From NCBI GenBank assembly GCA_017609105.1, contig JAFCEQ010000009.1, forward strand, positions 1 through 45,297: 45,297 bases of DNA. Reading direction: 5' to 3'. Position 1 is the first letter of the stretch. Every line of letters begins with the position of its first letter. Under the pieces are notes generated by a model. It ran no database searches and was not told the origin of the DNA. It saw nothing but the letters and a program-made list of their open reading frames with translations. The DNA comes from Candidatus Parvarchaeota archaeon (GTDB lineage Archaea; Nanobdellota; Nanobdellia; JAFCGN01). A program made the position numbers and the translations under genes. Shown piece by piece: positions 1 to 9,536 of the stretch.

Positions 1-1166
1 AATCCCACTCTTACCAAAAGGACTGCCACCTGACCTGAACCTAATCCATTGATTCTTATGATAAGTTCCATCACCACTACCATAAACAGTTATGTGATAA
101 TCAGTATCCTCAGTGATAGCATCATTAAAATCACGATGATAAATGTAAGGAATATACAAAGCACCACTTAAAGTTAAACCAGCGAATGATGGGCTTGAAG
201 TTGTTAGTAAAGCTTGATTAATGTAAGAATTAAAAAAAGATTGATTAACAACATAAGAATCATTAATGTTTAAAGTCACGTCACCTGAATCACCGCCACC
301 AGTTAAACCAGTACCAGCAATTCACCGCCACCAGTTAAACCAGTACCAGCAATAACACTCGTGATATCACCATTACCATAAGAAGCTAATTGAGTGTTAA
401 CCCAATCCTGAGTAGCAACGTATTTATTATTCTCCACCCAAACACCGCCAGTAACATTAACACCACCAGCAAAACTAGAATTACCCACACCACTAACAGT
501 TAAGTTTCCACCAACACTAATGGAATTAGAAGATAAGTAAGAAGAAACCCTGTCATCAGTGTAAAACAAATTATTTGTGCCCTCAGTTAAATCATCAGTT
601 GTAGCACTACCAGATACCACGCCACTGCTTGCTTTAAGAACCCCGTTCAATCCAGTAAGTGTTAAGCCATCGAAAGTAGGAGAATCAGTTACGCCAACAC
701 TTTGTCCTATGCTTATGGTGTCAGCAGCAACAATAACTCCTGTTCCTGCGCCAACACCTAAAACCCCGTTCGAGTAAGTTAAGCCATCACCAGCAACGCC
801 AGAACTAAGATTAAATTGATTATTAGTTAAGATTAATCCATTACCTGCAGTGTAAGTCGTGTCAGAATCTTCAGCGCAAATTAATGTGTCCCCAATACCT
901 TGAACAAACTCGCCTGCACTGCAAGCAGTAGGATAATTAGTAAGATTCGTCCAACTCAAATTCAAATCAGAACCAACAAGAACTCCTAAAACTGTTAAAT
1001 CATTATTCACTAATAAATTGTTTGGAAAAACATAATCACCAGTGCCGAAAGTGCCTGAAGTTACTTCGCTCGCAGGATGTGATTGTTCTTGAGCAAAAAC
1101 AAGGGTTAAAGAAGCAATTAAAAAAACACTTAATAATAAATATTTCTTACTACTTCTTTTATTCAT
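1..1166 (-). pseudogene. Secreted tail-fibre/adhesin-like surface protein, partial at window edge, frameshifted by a 32-bp tandem duplication
   Basis: N-terminal signal peptide MNKRSSKKYLLLSVFLIASLTLVFA; motifs TTDDLTEGTNNLFYTDDRV and GTGLTGGG typical of tail-fibre-like repeats; the frame closes at 303 but the sequence 1-302 is open in the shifted frame (GGGDSGDVTLNINDSYVVNQSFFNSYINQALLTTSSPSFAGLTLSGALYIPYIYHRDF...). Confidence 0.7.
290..353. repeat. Exact 32-bp tandem duplication (290-321 and 322-353)
   Basis: Unit tcaccgccaccagttaaaccagtaccagcaat occurs twice back to back; 32 is not a multiple of 3. Confidence 0.95.
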
Positions 1167-1379
1167 TCTAACAAAATAATAAGACAGACTTATTAATAAA
1201 TATTTTTAAACAAGGTTATAAGAATTAATTCAAAAAAAAATTAAGCGTTTTTTAATTAAATAAAATGCTTTTTTTAAAATGCTTTTTTCTAATTTTAAAA
1301 GCAATAACTAAAAATAAATAATTAATTATAATAATTATGATTAATAATGATTAAAGAAAAAAAAAATTTAATAATTTTT

Positions 1380-1802
1380 TTAACTTGTTGCATTCGTTGT
1401 TGTATCACTTAATGTTGAATTTAATGCGTTTCTTAGTAATTCATTTATGAGTTCTTGGTTTGGTTGTATTGTGCCATTCTGAATGGTTTTCTTCACCCTA
1501 ACATCCCTATAAGCATAACAACCAGTTATTGGACAACCAATATCAGCCCAAGTAACATAACCATTTCCTGTGCTGTTAATTACTGGTTTTCCTGCTATTA
1601 AAGGAAGTTGCGTGTTCACAACTTCAAATCCTTCACAATCTGTTGTGTAACTAATGCATTCTTTTACTTTAGCATAATCTCTTGCCACAGCAAACGCGTT
1701 TATCTTGTTTATAGTGTATTTCCCTGCTTGCCATAAGCCAATGACTAATGCAACAGATAAGATTCCTAAAACAAATGGTTTCCAACTAAATCCGTTGTTC
1801 AT
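1380..1802 (-). CDS. Hypothetical membrane-anchored protein (N-terminal TM)
   Basis: 140 aa ORF with N-terminal hydrophobic segment PFVLGILSVALVIGLW. Confidence 0.65.
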   Translation of the reverse strand: MNNGFSWKPFVLGILSVALVIGLWQAGKYTINKINAFAVARDYAKVKECISYTTDCEGFEVVNTQLPLIAGKPVINSTGNGYVTWADIGCPITGCYAYRDVRVKKTIQNGTIQPNQELINELLRNALNSTLSDTTTNATS

Positions 1803-2027
1803 GAAATTTAGAGAAGGATTTTATAATTTAAATGTTTTGGGTTAATTTTTTAAAAAAGCATTCATTAATTCCCCATTATTTTTATGTTAAAAAGCATTTA
1901 TTGTTTTTCATAAATGATTTGCGTGAATAATTAACTTGCATGAAGAATCACAAGGTTTTAAAACAAGCATAAGGTTTAAAAAATACTTTAAAATATTTAT
2001 TTTAAGCAACTTAAAAAAAATTTTTTA

Positions 2028-2099
2028 GCGACTGTCGTCTAGTGGTTAGGATATCAGATTGCCAATCTGGTGACCCGGGTTCGAATCCCGGCAGTCGCA
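2028..2099 (+). tRNA. tRNA-Gly (anticodon GCC)
   Basis: Acceptor GCGACTG/CAGTCGC, anticodon arm CAGATTGCCAATCTG, T-arm CCGGGTTCGAATCCCGG, discriminator A; AT-rich box tttaaaatatttatttt upstream. Confidence 0.95.
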
Positions 2100-2117
2100 C
2101 TTTATTAAAAAGCATGT

Positions 2118-2435
2118 TTAAAGATCATCAACCTTGTTCTTGCAATTCCTAAAAGCTTTTTTTAATTGCCTCGCCCTATTACTTAATTCTCCTTGTATAT
2201 TCTCTGCTTTTAAATCTTTTAATTCATCTAAAATGCTTTCTTGCATGTATGTTATTTGTAAGAGTAATTCAAGTATGTTGTCATATTCTTCCCTATTCTT
2301 TATTTCCTCTAATTGTTCTAACCTATCAAGTTCGCCAAGCAAACGACCAATTATTCCTCTCCAAAGTCTTTTGTTATCCTCATCAACTCTTAACCCTTTT
2401 TTTCTTTTCCCGAATAAACCCATGTTTATCACCAA
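2118..2435 (-). CDS. Hypothetical small charged/coiled-coil protein
   Basis: 105 aa ORF, K/E/R-rich heptad-like composition; more plausible than the two antisense ORFs. Confidence 0.6.
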   Translation of the reverse strand: MVINMGLFGKRKKGLRVDEDNKRLWRGIIGRLLGELDRLEQLEEIKNREEYDNILELLLQITYMQESILDELKDLKAENIQGELSNRARQLKKAFRNCKNKVDDL

Positions 2436-2538
2436 TCATAGTTAAAAATTATTCATAAATATGATTTTCCTTAAAACAAATAATAATTTTTATTAAACAA
2501 ATACTTTTTTAAAAACAAAATTAAATAATTATTACTAA

Positions 2539-3543
2539 ATGAATAAGGATGTTGAACTTCTTTTAAAAAAACAAGGTTATGCATTAGTAGGTTTTGAAGG
2601 AGGAGTTAAGTTATGCACTTGGCTTAAGAAATCATTAAAGAATGAAGGTCATTGTTATAAGCAAGAATTCTATGGTGTTAAGAGTCATCGTTGCCTGCAA
2701 TGCGCTCCTGGAGTGAACACTTGTTCTCATAAGTGTGTTTTTTGTTGGCGACCAACGCAATTCACTGACGCAGGAATGAACAAGTTTATTAAGGATTGTA
2801 AGGAAAAAGGTTTTAGTAAAGAAAGTATTGTGAAAGAATTAGTTAATGAAATGATTGAAGCTCAGAGAAAACTCATTCAAGGATTTAAAGGCAATCCAAG
2901 AACTGATAAAAAAAAATTTGAGGAAGCGCTTAATCCTTCTCTTGCTGCAATAAGTTTAAGCGGGGAGCCAACGCTTTACCCGTTTCTTCCTGAATTAATT
3001 AAGGAATTTAAATTAAGAGGAATAAAAACTTTTATTGTGTCTAATGGCACTAATCCAAGCATGATTCAAAGATTAATTAATGAAGCAAGACCAACTCAAT
3101 TATATGTTACTCTTCCTGCTTGTGATGAAGACATGTATAAAAAAGTATGTAATCCTCTTTTCCCTAATGGGTTTAACTTGCTTAAAAAAACTCTTAGGAT
3201 TCTAGGAAATAATTCGCGTGTTAGGAGTGTAATACGCCTTACCTTAGTTAAAGGATTAAACATGTTTGTTGATAATGGATTAAATGAGTGCGTTGAGAAG
3301 TACGCGAAACTTATTGCGCTTGCGAAACCATGGTTTATTGAATGCAAGGCTTACGTGAGAGTAGGTAATAGCAGGGAGAGAACAAGTTATGATAACATGC
3401 CTTCTCATAAGGATATTAAGGAGTTTAGTGTTGCGTTAAGTCATGAATTAAAAAAATTAGGATTAAATTATCCTTTAAAACTTGAGAAAAAAGATTCAAG
3501 AGTGATATTGCTCACAAGCAGGGATGATAATATGATATTATAA
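2539..3543 (+). CDS. taw1: tRNA 4-demethylwyosine synthase (TYW1/Taw1, radical SAM)
   Basis: CLQCAPGVNTCSHKCVFCWRPTQFT cysteine motif, SLSGEPTLYPFLPELIKEF and FIVSNGTNP motifs. Confidence 0.92.
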   Translation: MNKDVELLLKKQGYALVGFEGGVKLCTWLKKSLKNEGHCYKQEFYGVKSHRCLQCAPGVNTCSHKCVFCWRPTQFTDAGMNKFIKDCKEKGFSKESIVKELVNEMIEAQRKLIQGFKGNPRTDKKKFEEALNPSLAAISLSGEPTLYPFLPELIKEFKLRGIKTFIVSNGTNPSMIQRLINEARPTQLYVTLPACDEDMYKKVCNPLFPNGFNLLKKTLRILGNNSRVRSVIRLTLVKGLNMFVDNGLNECVEKYAKLIALAKPWFIECKAYVRVGNSRERTSYDNMPSHKDIKEFSVALSHELKKLGLNYPLKLEKKDSRVILLTSRDDNMIL

Positions 3544-3731
3544 GTGATTAATTGGGTTATAAGTGATTAATTCAGGTTTTAGCAAGTAATTTTCTAATTA
3601 ATTTTTTTAATTAAATTTTTTATTATTTTTTTTTAATTAAAATTAATCTGAGAATTTTAAATATAATCTAATAGTTCTAAAACGAATTCTATTATTTTAA
3701 ATATTATTTTAAACATTAAGAAAACCCTTCC

Positions 3732-4304
3732 TTATTTTAAAACGATTTTATCAATTTCAACATAATTTAATGGATAAATTTTTTTGATTTTTGTTTTCAA
3801 ATTTTTTTGTATTTTTTTATCAATTACTTGAAGGATTAAGTCATCAAAAGAGTTTTTTTGCACAACTTTTTTTATTTCTTCTTCAAGAGTTTTTCTTAAA
3901 TCCTTCTTTTGTTTTCCTTTTGCCCTGTATGAGGTTACTAAAAAACTTTGTATTTGAATGTTTTTCCCGTCTTTTGTTGAAATTTTTTGATTATTCAAGA
4001 TTAATGAAGTGTTTCTTCTTACCATTCTCTTCCTATAAACAGGGTCTAATTGGTATTTCATGATTGTTGTTGTTGCTTTACTCTCATGAACACTTGTTAT
4101 TTTTAAATTAATCATTATTTTGTGTTTAGACGGGTTATTAAGTATTAATCCCAAGCTTGTTTTTATTGTTCTGCCAATAACATGTTTTTTGTCAACAGCT
4201 AAGGTTCTTCCTATCTCTGTTTCTCCTAATAATTTCGGAGCAAACACTTTAAACCATTTTTTTTCTTTTTTCTTTATTACAGTTCTTCTTGTTTTTTTTG
4301 GCAT
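3732..4304 (-). CDS. rps3ae: Ribosomal protein S3Ae (eS1)
   Basis: WFKVFAPKLLGETEIGRTLA and RRNTSLI motifs typical of eS1; start set at MPKKTRR. Confidence 0.88.
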   Translation of the reverse strand: MPKKTRRTVIKKKEKKWFKVFAPKLLGETEIGRTLAVDKKHVIGRTIKTSLGLILNNPSKHKIMINLKITSVHESKATTTIMKYQLDPVYRKRMVRRNTSLILNNQKISTKDGKNIQIQSFLVTSYRAKGKQKKDLRKTLEEEIKKVVQKNSFDDLILQVIDKKIQKNLKTKIKKIYPLNYVEIDKIVLK

Positions 4305-4478
4305 TTTTTTTAACACCTAATTCACTCTTCTAAATCTTATTTTTTGTTTTATAAGGTTTTCCTTACTTATTTTTCATAAGATTTAAGGGTTTTTTCTTAA
4401 ATTTTTTTAAATTATTTTTAAATTAACATGATTTAAAAAGTTTTGCTAAAAAAAATAATTTGAGTAATTCTTCTTTAA

Positions 4479-5321
4479 TTATTCTTGTTTGTCACAAATA
4501 TTTTTGTAAAAACAGTACTCGCAAAGCCCTGTTTTGTTTTTCGGGAAATTCTTAATTTTTTCTTCCTTGTTTTTTATCTCACTTATCATTTGTTCAACTT
4601 TTTTTATGTCTTCTTTTTTCACTTCATAATAAATTGTTTCTCCATCCCTCGCGTAATATATGCTTCCGTAAGTTGGGAGAATGCCGTGCTCCTTATAATA
4701 TAAGTAAGCATAAACTTTGAGTTGTATTTTGTGAGATTTATCTAAGTAATGAGGTAAGTTCGTCTTGCTTGTCTTGTAATCCACGATTCCAATTCCTTTT
4801 CCAAACAAGTTCACTGTTTTATCAATATAACCGTGCACTTCTTCTGTGGAAATGTATTCTTCTCTTGATTTCGGCTTAAACATTGTGTTAAAATTAAGTT
4901 CAAACCATTTATCTTCAGGATTGCTTTTTTTAAGGAATTGGTAAATCTTGTAAGCTTCTTTTACAGCATAGAAATCAAGGAATTCTTTTGTTTCTTCAAA
5001 AAAATAGTCTTTGCTTTCTCTTGTGAAAACATCTTCATATTCTTTTCCTATTTTATTCCATTCAATTTGAAGCAAGTTTATTAGCATGTTTTGAAAAAAA
5101 TCTTTTATTTGCGTGAATGATAATCCTTTTAATTTTTTGGGTTCCAGTAAGTCATAAAAATCTTCAAGAATTTTGTGAAAAATTGTTCCTCTAATTGTTG
5201 CTTCAGTGCTTGGCTCAGGTATTTTTTTTATGTATTTATACCAGTATTTTCGCGGGCATTTATAATAAGTCACTATTTTTGAAGGACTGAGTTTATTATT
5301 GTTTTTATTATTTGAGTTCAT
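4479..5321 (-). CDS. PD-(D/E)XK nuclease, RecB/Cas4-like fold with probable Fe-S cysteines
   Basis: LSPSKIVTYYKCPRKYWYKYI start, RGTIFHKILEDF, GIGIVDYKTSK core, C-terminal CEYCFYKNIC. Confidence 0.85.
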   Translation of the reverse strand: MNSNNKNNNKLSPSKIVTYYKCPRKYWYKYIKKIPEPSTEATIRGTIFHKILEDFYDLLEPKKLKGLSFTQIKDFFQNMLINLLQIEWNKIGKEYEDVFTRESKDYFFEETKEFLDFYAVKEAYKIYQFLKKSNPEDKWFELNFNTMFKPKSREEYISTEEVHGYIDKTVNLFGKGIGIVDYKTSKTNLPHYLDKSHKIQLKVYAYLYYKEHGILPTYGSIYYARDGETIYYEVKKEDIKKVEQMISEIKNKEEKIKNFPKNKTGLCEYCFYKNICDKQE

Positions 5322-5382
5322 TTCTCTTAAAAAAATAATCTTAATCTTTAAATATGCTTTGTTGTAATGCAGTTTTTTACTG

Positions 5383-5691
5383 CCCCAAAAAGAACATAAT
5401 ACTGGTTGCTGGAGTTAGTAAGCCCTAAGTTACTGGGGTAACTTGGGCACAATCACTTTGTGATTAGTGAACCCGCTGGAAGTTCTTACTTGTAAGAAAA
5501 GTGTAAGTTACTCCAAAGAACATATAATGATTTAATACTAATTGCTGCCCTCACTCCAAAGAACATATTAAAGTTATTAGTTATTACGGTTGCTGGAGTT
5601 TTTTTGAGGGAGTTAGTAAGCCCTAAGTTACTGGTGCAACTTGGGCACAATCACTCTGTGATTAGTGAACCGTAGGTTCTTACAGAGGTTC
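5383..5691. repeat. Duplicated structured intergenic element (two long units plus one truncated unit)
   Basis: 63-nt core at 5411-5473 and 5609-5671 identical except 3 positions; three copies of ctccaaagaacata-like leader at 5383, 5511 and 5554; several hairpins. Confidence 0.85.
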
Positions 5692-6147
5692 TTACTCAAC
5701 TAATAGTTTTGCTTTTTCTGGATTGTATTTCCAATTTTTCGGTAGTTTTCCTTTTTTCTTGTAGTACTTGCTTAATCTTAGGATTTTTGCTTCTGTGAGT
5801 TGTAAGCTTCTTTTATTTTTTAGGTCTTTGTTGTTTGATTCTAAGTGTTTTCTTATTTTAACTGATTTTCTCATTAAGTCAAGCAAGTCAAATGGTATTT
5901 CAGGCATTAAATTGTTTTCTTCTAATATTTTAGAAATTTTTTTTCCTGTTATGATTTTCGCGTCCGGGATTCCATAAACATCTCTTAGTTTTAAGCCAAT
6001 TTTAGCGCTTGTTAATCCTTCTTTAGCGAGTTTAATAATGATTTGTTCAACTTCTTTTTTAGAATATTTCACCCATAAGGGTTTGTCTTTAATAACGGGT
6101 TTTGTGCTCCCGCTTCTTCCTCTTTTTCTTGAATGCATTCTTGCCAT
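5692..6147 (-). CDS. rps15: Ribosomal protein S15 (uS15)
   Basis: [17 protein letters not shown]..., [41 protein letters not shown]. Confidence 0.92.
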   Translation of the reverse strand: MARMHSRKRGRSGSTKPVIKDKPLWVKYSKKEVEQIIIKLAKEGLTSAKIGLKLRDVYGIPDAKIITGKKISKILEENNLMPEIPFDLLDLMRKSVKIRKHLESNNKDLKNKRSLQLTEAKILRLSKYYKKKGKLPKNWKYNPEKAKLLVE

Positions 6148-6265
6148 TTTATAAATCACCTCGAGTATGCTATGCTTTAATGCATTGCATATCTTAAAAG
6201 TAAAAGAGTTTTATTTTATTTAAAAGAGTTTTGGTTATGTTTGTTAAAGAAGAAAATTTTTTTAT

Positions 6266-6691
6266 TTAATTTAAACTCTTAAAAGACTTGTGCGGGTAAA
6301 GTTCTTCAAGAGAAGCGATCCTAACTAAGTCTCCGCTCGGAAATGAAGTTAGTATAGGAATTTCAGGATTTTTCATATGTTCACTTATTTTCGCCCTGCA
6401 TAGTCCACAAGGAAAATTTGGTTTTTCTGATTTTTTAGGAATAGTGATTGCAAGAACTTCAATTCTTGCGTTTGCTCCTTCACTTGCTATCATTGTATCA
6501 ATTGCGTTTACTTCTGCGTGTGTTGTAAGAGTGTATAAAGAATGTTCTACATTGCAACCTGAATAAATTTTTCCTGAAGTGCTTTTAAGACATGCTCCCA
6601 CATTATAATTTGAGTAAGGAGCATAAGCATTTTTTTGAACTTCTCTTGCTTTTTTTATTAAGAATGCCCATTCATTATTTATTTCATTCAA
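6266..6691 (-). CDS. cdd: Cytidine deaminase
   Basis: YAPYSNYNVGA, SGCNVEHS, HAEVNAI, PCGLCRAKI zinc-site motifs. Confidence 0.92.
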   Translation of the reverse strand: MNEINNEWAFLIKKAREVQKNAYAPYSNYNVGACLKSTSGKIYSGCNVEHSLYTLTTHAEVNAIDTMIASEGANARIEVLAITIPKKSEKPNFPCGLCRAKISEHMKNPEIPILTSFPSGDLVRIASLEELYPHKSFKSLN

Positions 6692-6702
6692 ATTTACAAA
6701 AA

Positions 6703-7296
6703 TTAAATAGTATATCTTCGTCTTTTTTCAATTATTTTTAATCTGTTCATAATATTCTCTGAATTATCATAGTTTTTTTTGTATTCTTTAATTATTTCAT
6801 TAAAGAATTTGTTAAAGAATTTTGCGTGCTTGCTCATGATTGATTGTTTTAAGAGGTATAAGTCCGTTGCTTTGTCTTCAATTTTTTGTGAGAAGAAGCC
6901 AAGCCCGAAATCAATGAAATAAATTTTATTGTTAAAAAAAATCATGTTGCTTGTTGTTAAATCACCGTGAATAATATCATATTTATGAAGTAATGCTAAT
7001 TGTCTTCCGATTTCTTGTGCAATAAAAGAAAGGTTTTCTTCATTTAGGACTTCTTTAACTTGTTTTCCTTCTAATTTCTCCATTATTATTTCAAAGTTTT
7101 TTTTCTCAACAAGTGACGGTGCGTTAATCCCAATTCTTCGCGCTTTATTTATTAATTTGTATTCAAGGTTTGTTCTTTCTTTTCTTAGTTTAAGGTCTAA
7201 ACTCTTAATCCTATAACCTTTTTTTATTCTTTTTTTTATTATTGTTCTTCCTTTATCAATGATTATTGCTTCAGCTGCTCTTGCTAAGATTTTCAT
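6703..7296 (-). CDS. bud32: KEOPS kinase Bud32
   Basis: IIHGDLTTSNMIFF and YFIDFGLGFFSQKIEDKATDLYLLKQSI motifs; about 200 aa, stand-alone. Confidence 0.92.
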   Translation of the reverse strand: MKILARAAEAIIIDKGRTIIKKRIKKGYRIKSLDLKLRKERTNLEYKLINKARRIGINAPSLVEKKNFEIIMEKLEGKQVKEVLNEENLSFIAQEIGRQLALLHKYDIIHGDLTTSNMIFFNNKIYFIDFGLGFFSQKIEDKATDLYLLKQSIMSKHAKFFNKFFNEIIKEYKKNYDNSENIMNRLKIIEKRRRYTI

Positions 7297-7352
7297 AATT
7301 ATTTTTTATTTAAGTAATCTTTTTAATCATTGCTTTTTTTGTTTTTTAATTA

Positions 7353-8453
7353 ATGAGTGCTTACCAAATCCTTTACAATAAATTAGTTAATAATTTGAAT
7401 TATTCTCTTGATTTAAAAAAATTAAGTTATCTTAAGGATTTATTAGAGGAGAACAAGAAGTTTTTTGTTCTTGGTTCTGGAAGAACAGGTTATGTTTGTG
7501 AGTTCTTCTCAAGCGTTTTCAATGATAATAAGCCGTTCAGTTCGTTCATGATTGGAGATGATTACAAAATTGAATCCTTAAAAGAGGGATTGCTTCTTGT
7601 TGCAAGCGGTTCTGGAGAAACTCCTTATGTGACAAGCAGGTTAAGAGTGGTTAATAAGGACGTGAGTGTTGTTTCTTTAACAACAAAAAAGGATTCAACA
7701 GTTGCAAGATTAAGTGATGAAATAATTAAAATTGAGGATGAAAGACCTGAAAAAAAAGAGTATGATATTAATGGCGAGGTAGTGAAGCACTTGCCTTTAA
7801 CTTTTCTTGGAACTTCTTTTGAATTAAAACTTTTAATGACTTTAACAGCTTTCAATGATTATTATTTTGGGCATGAAAAAAGCATTAAAACGAGTTATGA
7901 AAAAATTTTGGATTCATTAAATTTTGTTCAGAATGAAGAAAAGCTTGATGAATTAACAGAACACTTAATTAATAATAAAAGAAATAGGATTTTCATCACT
8001 GGACATTATCAATGCGGTATTGTAAGCAATTATATTATAAACAGGTGGAAGAATTTAGGGTTTCAATTAACTAATCCTAAGTCAGCTGAGAGTCCAAGAA
8101 TGAAAGAGAATGATTTAGTTATTATTATAAGTGGAAGCGGGCAAGAATATTTAAGTGGTGAAAAAGGTTTTGAGCATTATTATTATAATCACATTTATGA
8201 TATTTGCAAGAGAAGAAAGGTTAGAACAGCGCTCATAACCTCTAATCTTGAATCAATTCTTGCTTCAAAAAGCGATTTAGTGATTCCGATTAAGGGCAGG
8301 GAGTATTCTAAGAGGACTCCGCCTAAGAAAAGCAAGGATTATTTGTTTGAATTAAGAACAATGCTTACTGAAGCAGTAATCACTCATGAGCTTGCGAGAA
8401 GAATGAATGTAAGTGAATCTCAAATGCGGGAGAATCATAGTGATTTTGTTTAA
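7353..8453 (+). CDS. Double-SIS-domain sugar-phosphate isomerase-like protein
   Basis: Two SIS-like halves: FFVLGSGRTGYV...LLLVASGSGET and IFITGHYQCGIV...LVIIISGSGQE. Confidence 0.8.
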   Translation: MSAYQILYNKLVNNLNYSLDLKKLSYLKDLLEENKKFFVLGSGRTGYVCEFFSSVFNDNKPFSSFMIGDDYKIESLKEGLLLVASGSGETPYVTSRLRVVNKDVSVVSLTTKKDSTVARLSDEIIKIEDERPEKKEYDINGEVVKHLPLTFLGTSFELKLLMTLTAFNDYYFGHEKSIKTSYEKILDSLNFVQNEEKLDELTEHLINNKRNRIFITGHYQCGIVSNYIINRWKNLGFQLTNPKSAESPRMKENDLVIIISGSGQEYLSGEKGFEHYYYNHIYDICKRRKVRTALITSNLESILASKSDLVIPIKGREYSKRTPPKKSKDYLFELRTMLTEAVITHELARRMNVSESQMRENHSDFV

Positions 8454-9433
8454 ATCCAACTAACTTTTACTTCATCAGTTCTCCATTTTGTTTTAATCCT
8501 TGAATCCTTGAGTTTTGTTTCAACTCCTGCTTCGTGTTCTATTGCTCCGAGAACAGCTATCATAGCGCCATTATCACAACAATACTGGAATTCTGGAACA
8601 AAAAATCTTGCTTCTCTTTCCTTGCACATTGTATCGCACATTTGTCTTAATCTCTTGTTCGCTGCTACTCCTCCTGCTAGAACAAGTTCTTTCTTATTGC
8701 AATGCGCCATTGCTCTTTCAGTTACTTCTACGAGCATGCTGTAAGCTGTTTCTTGTAATGAATAACTAATATCTTCAATCTTTTTTTTTCCAATCATTTT
8801 GCTCGCAGTTGTTAGTATTCCTGAAAAACTAACGTCCATTCCTTTAACAGCGTAAGGTAATGGAATGTATTCCCTGCCTTTTAAAGCAAGTTTTTCAATA
8901 ACAGGGCCTCCTGGCATTGGTAATCCCGCGTTTCTTGCGAAAACATCAAACAAATTACCAACAGGAATGTCTTGCGTCTCCCCGAAAACCCTGTATTTTC
9001 CTTCATCAAAAGCTATTATTTGAGTGTTACCACCACTCACATAAAGCATGATCGGGTCTTTTGCAGGAGTTGTTACTTTAGCAACTTCTAAATGCGCGAT
9101 GCAATGATTCACTCCAATTAAAGGTTTTTTTAATTCTAATGAAAGGAAGCGAGCGATGCTTGCGCCTACTCGTAAGCAAGCACCAAGACCAGGTCCTTGT
9201 GAGAAAGCGATTAAATCAATTTCTTCTTTTTTTATTTTTGCAGTTTCTAATGCTTGTTTCAAAATCTTATCGCATTCCTTGTAATGGTGTTCGCTTGCTT
9301 CTCTTGGAAGCATTCCTATTCCTAAAGGTGGTTTGAACATGTGCTTTGCGTTAGAAAGAATTTTGTTCTTCTTTGAATCATAGATTCCGATTCCGAAAGT
9401 GTGAGCTGTTGATTCAATGCCTAATACAATCAT
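8450..9433 (-). CDS. kae1: tRNA N6-threonylcarbamoyladenosine synthase subunit Kae1
   Basis: MIVLGIESTAHTFGIGI, SQGPGLGACLRVG, GVNHCIAHLE, YVSGGNTQ, LAGGVAANKRLR. Confidence 0.96.
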   Translation of the reverse strand: MIVLGIESTAHTFGIGIYDSKKNKILSNAKHMFKPPLGIGMLPREASEHHYKECDKILKQALETAKIKKEEIDLIAFSQGPGLGACLRVGASIARFLSLELKKPLIGVNHCIAHLEVAKVTTPAKDPIMLYVSGGNTQIIAFDEGKYRVFGETQDIPVGNLFDVFARNAGLPMPGGPVIEKLALKGREYIPLPYAVKGMDVSFSGILTTASKMIGKKKIEDISYSLQETAYSMLVEVTERAMAHCNKKELVLAGGVAANKRLRQMCDTMCKEREARFFVPEFQYCCDNGAMIAVLGAIEHEAGVETKLKDSRIKTKWRTDEVKVSWI

Positions 9434-9536
9434 GATTAATGAATAATTAAGTGAATAATTAAAATTTTTCTCCCTGAATTAATTAATAGTAATTAAGAGG
9501 AAACATTTAAAAAAAGTGATTTTTGTTTTTTTTATT

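Noticed and set aside
577-777. 66-aa plus-strand ORF
   Set aside because: Antisense to the signal-peptide-bearing surface protein; no motif.
5383-5691. CRISPR array
   Set aside because: Only two or three units, of unequal length, repeats longer and more structured than CRISPR repeats, and no spacer-like regularity.
8444-8456. Regulatory meaning of the 4-nt convergent overlap between the SIS gene and kae1
   Set aside because: No palindrome or hairpin there; simple compact-genome overlap.
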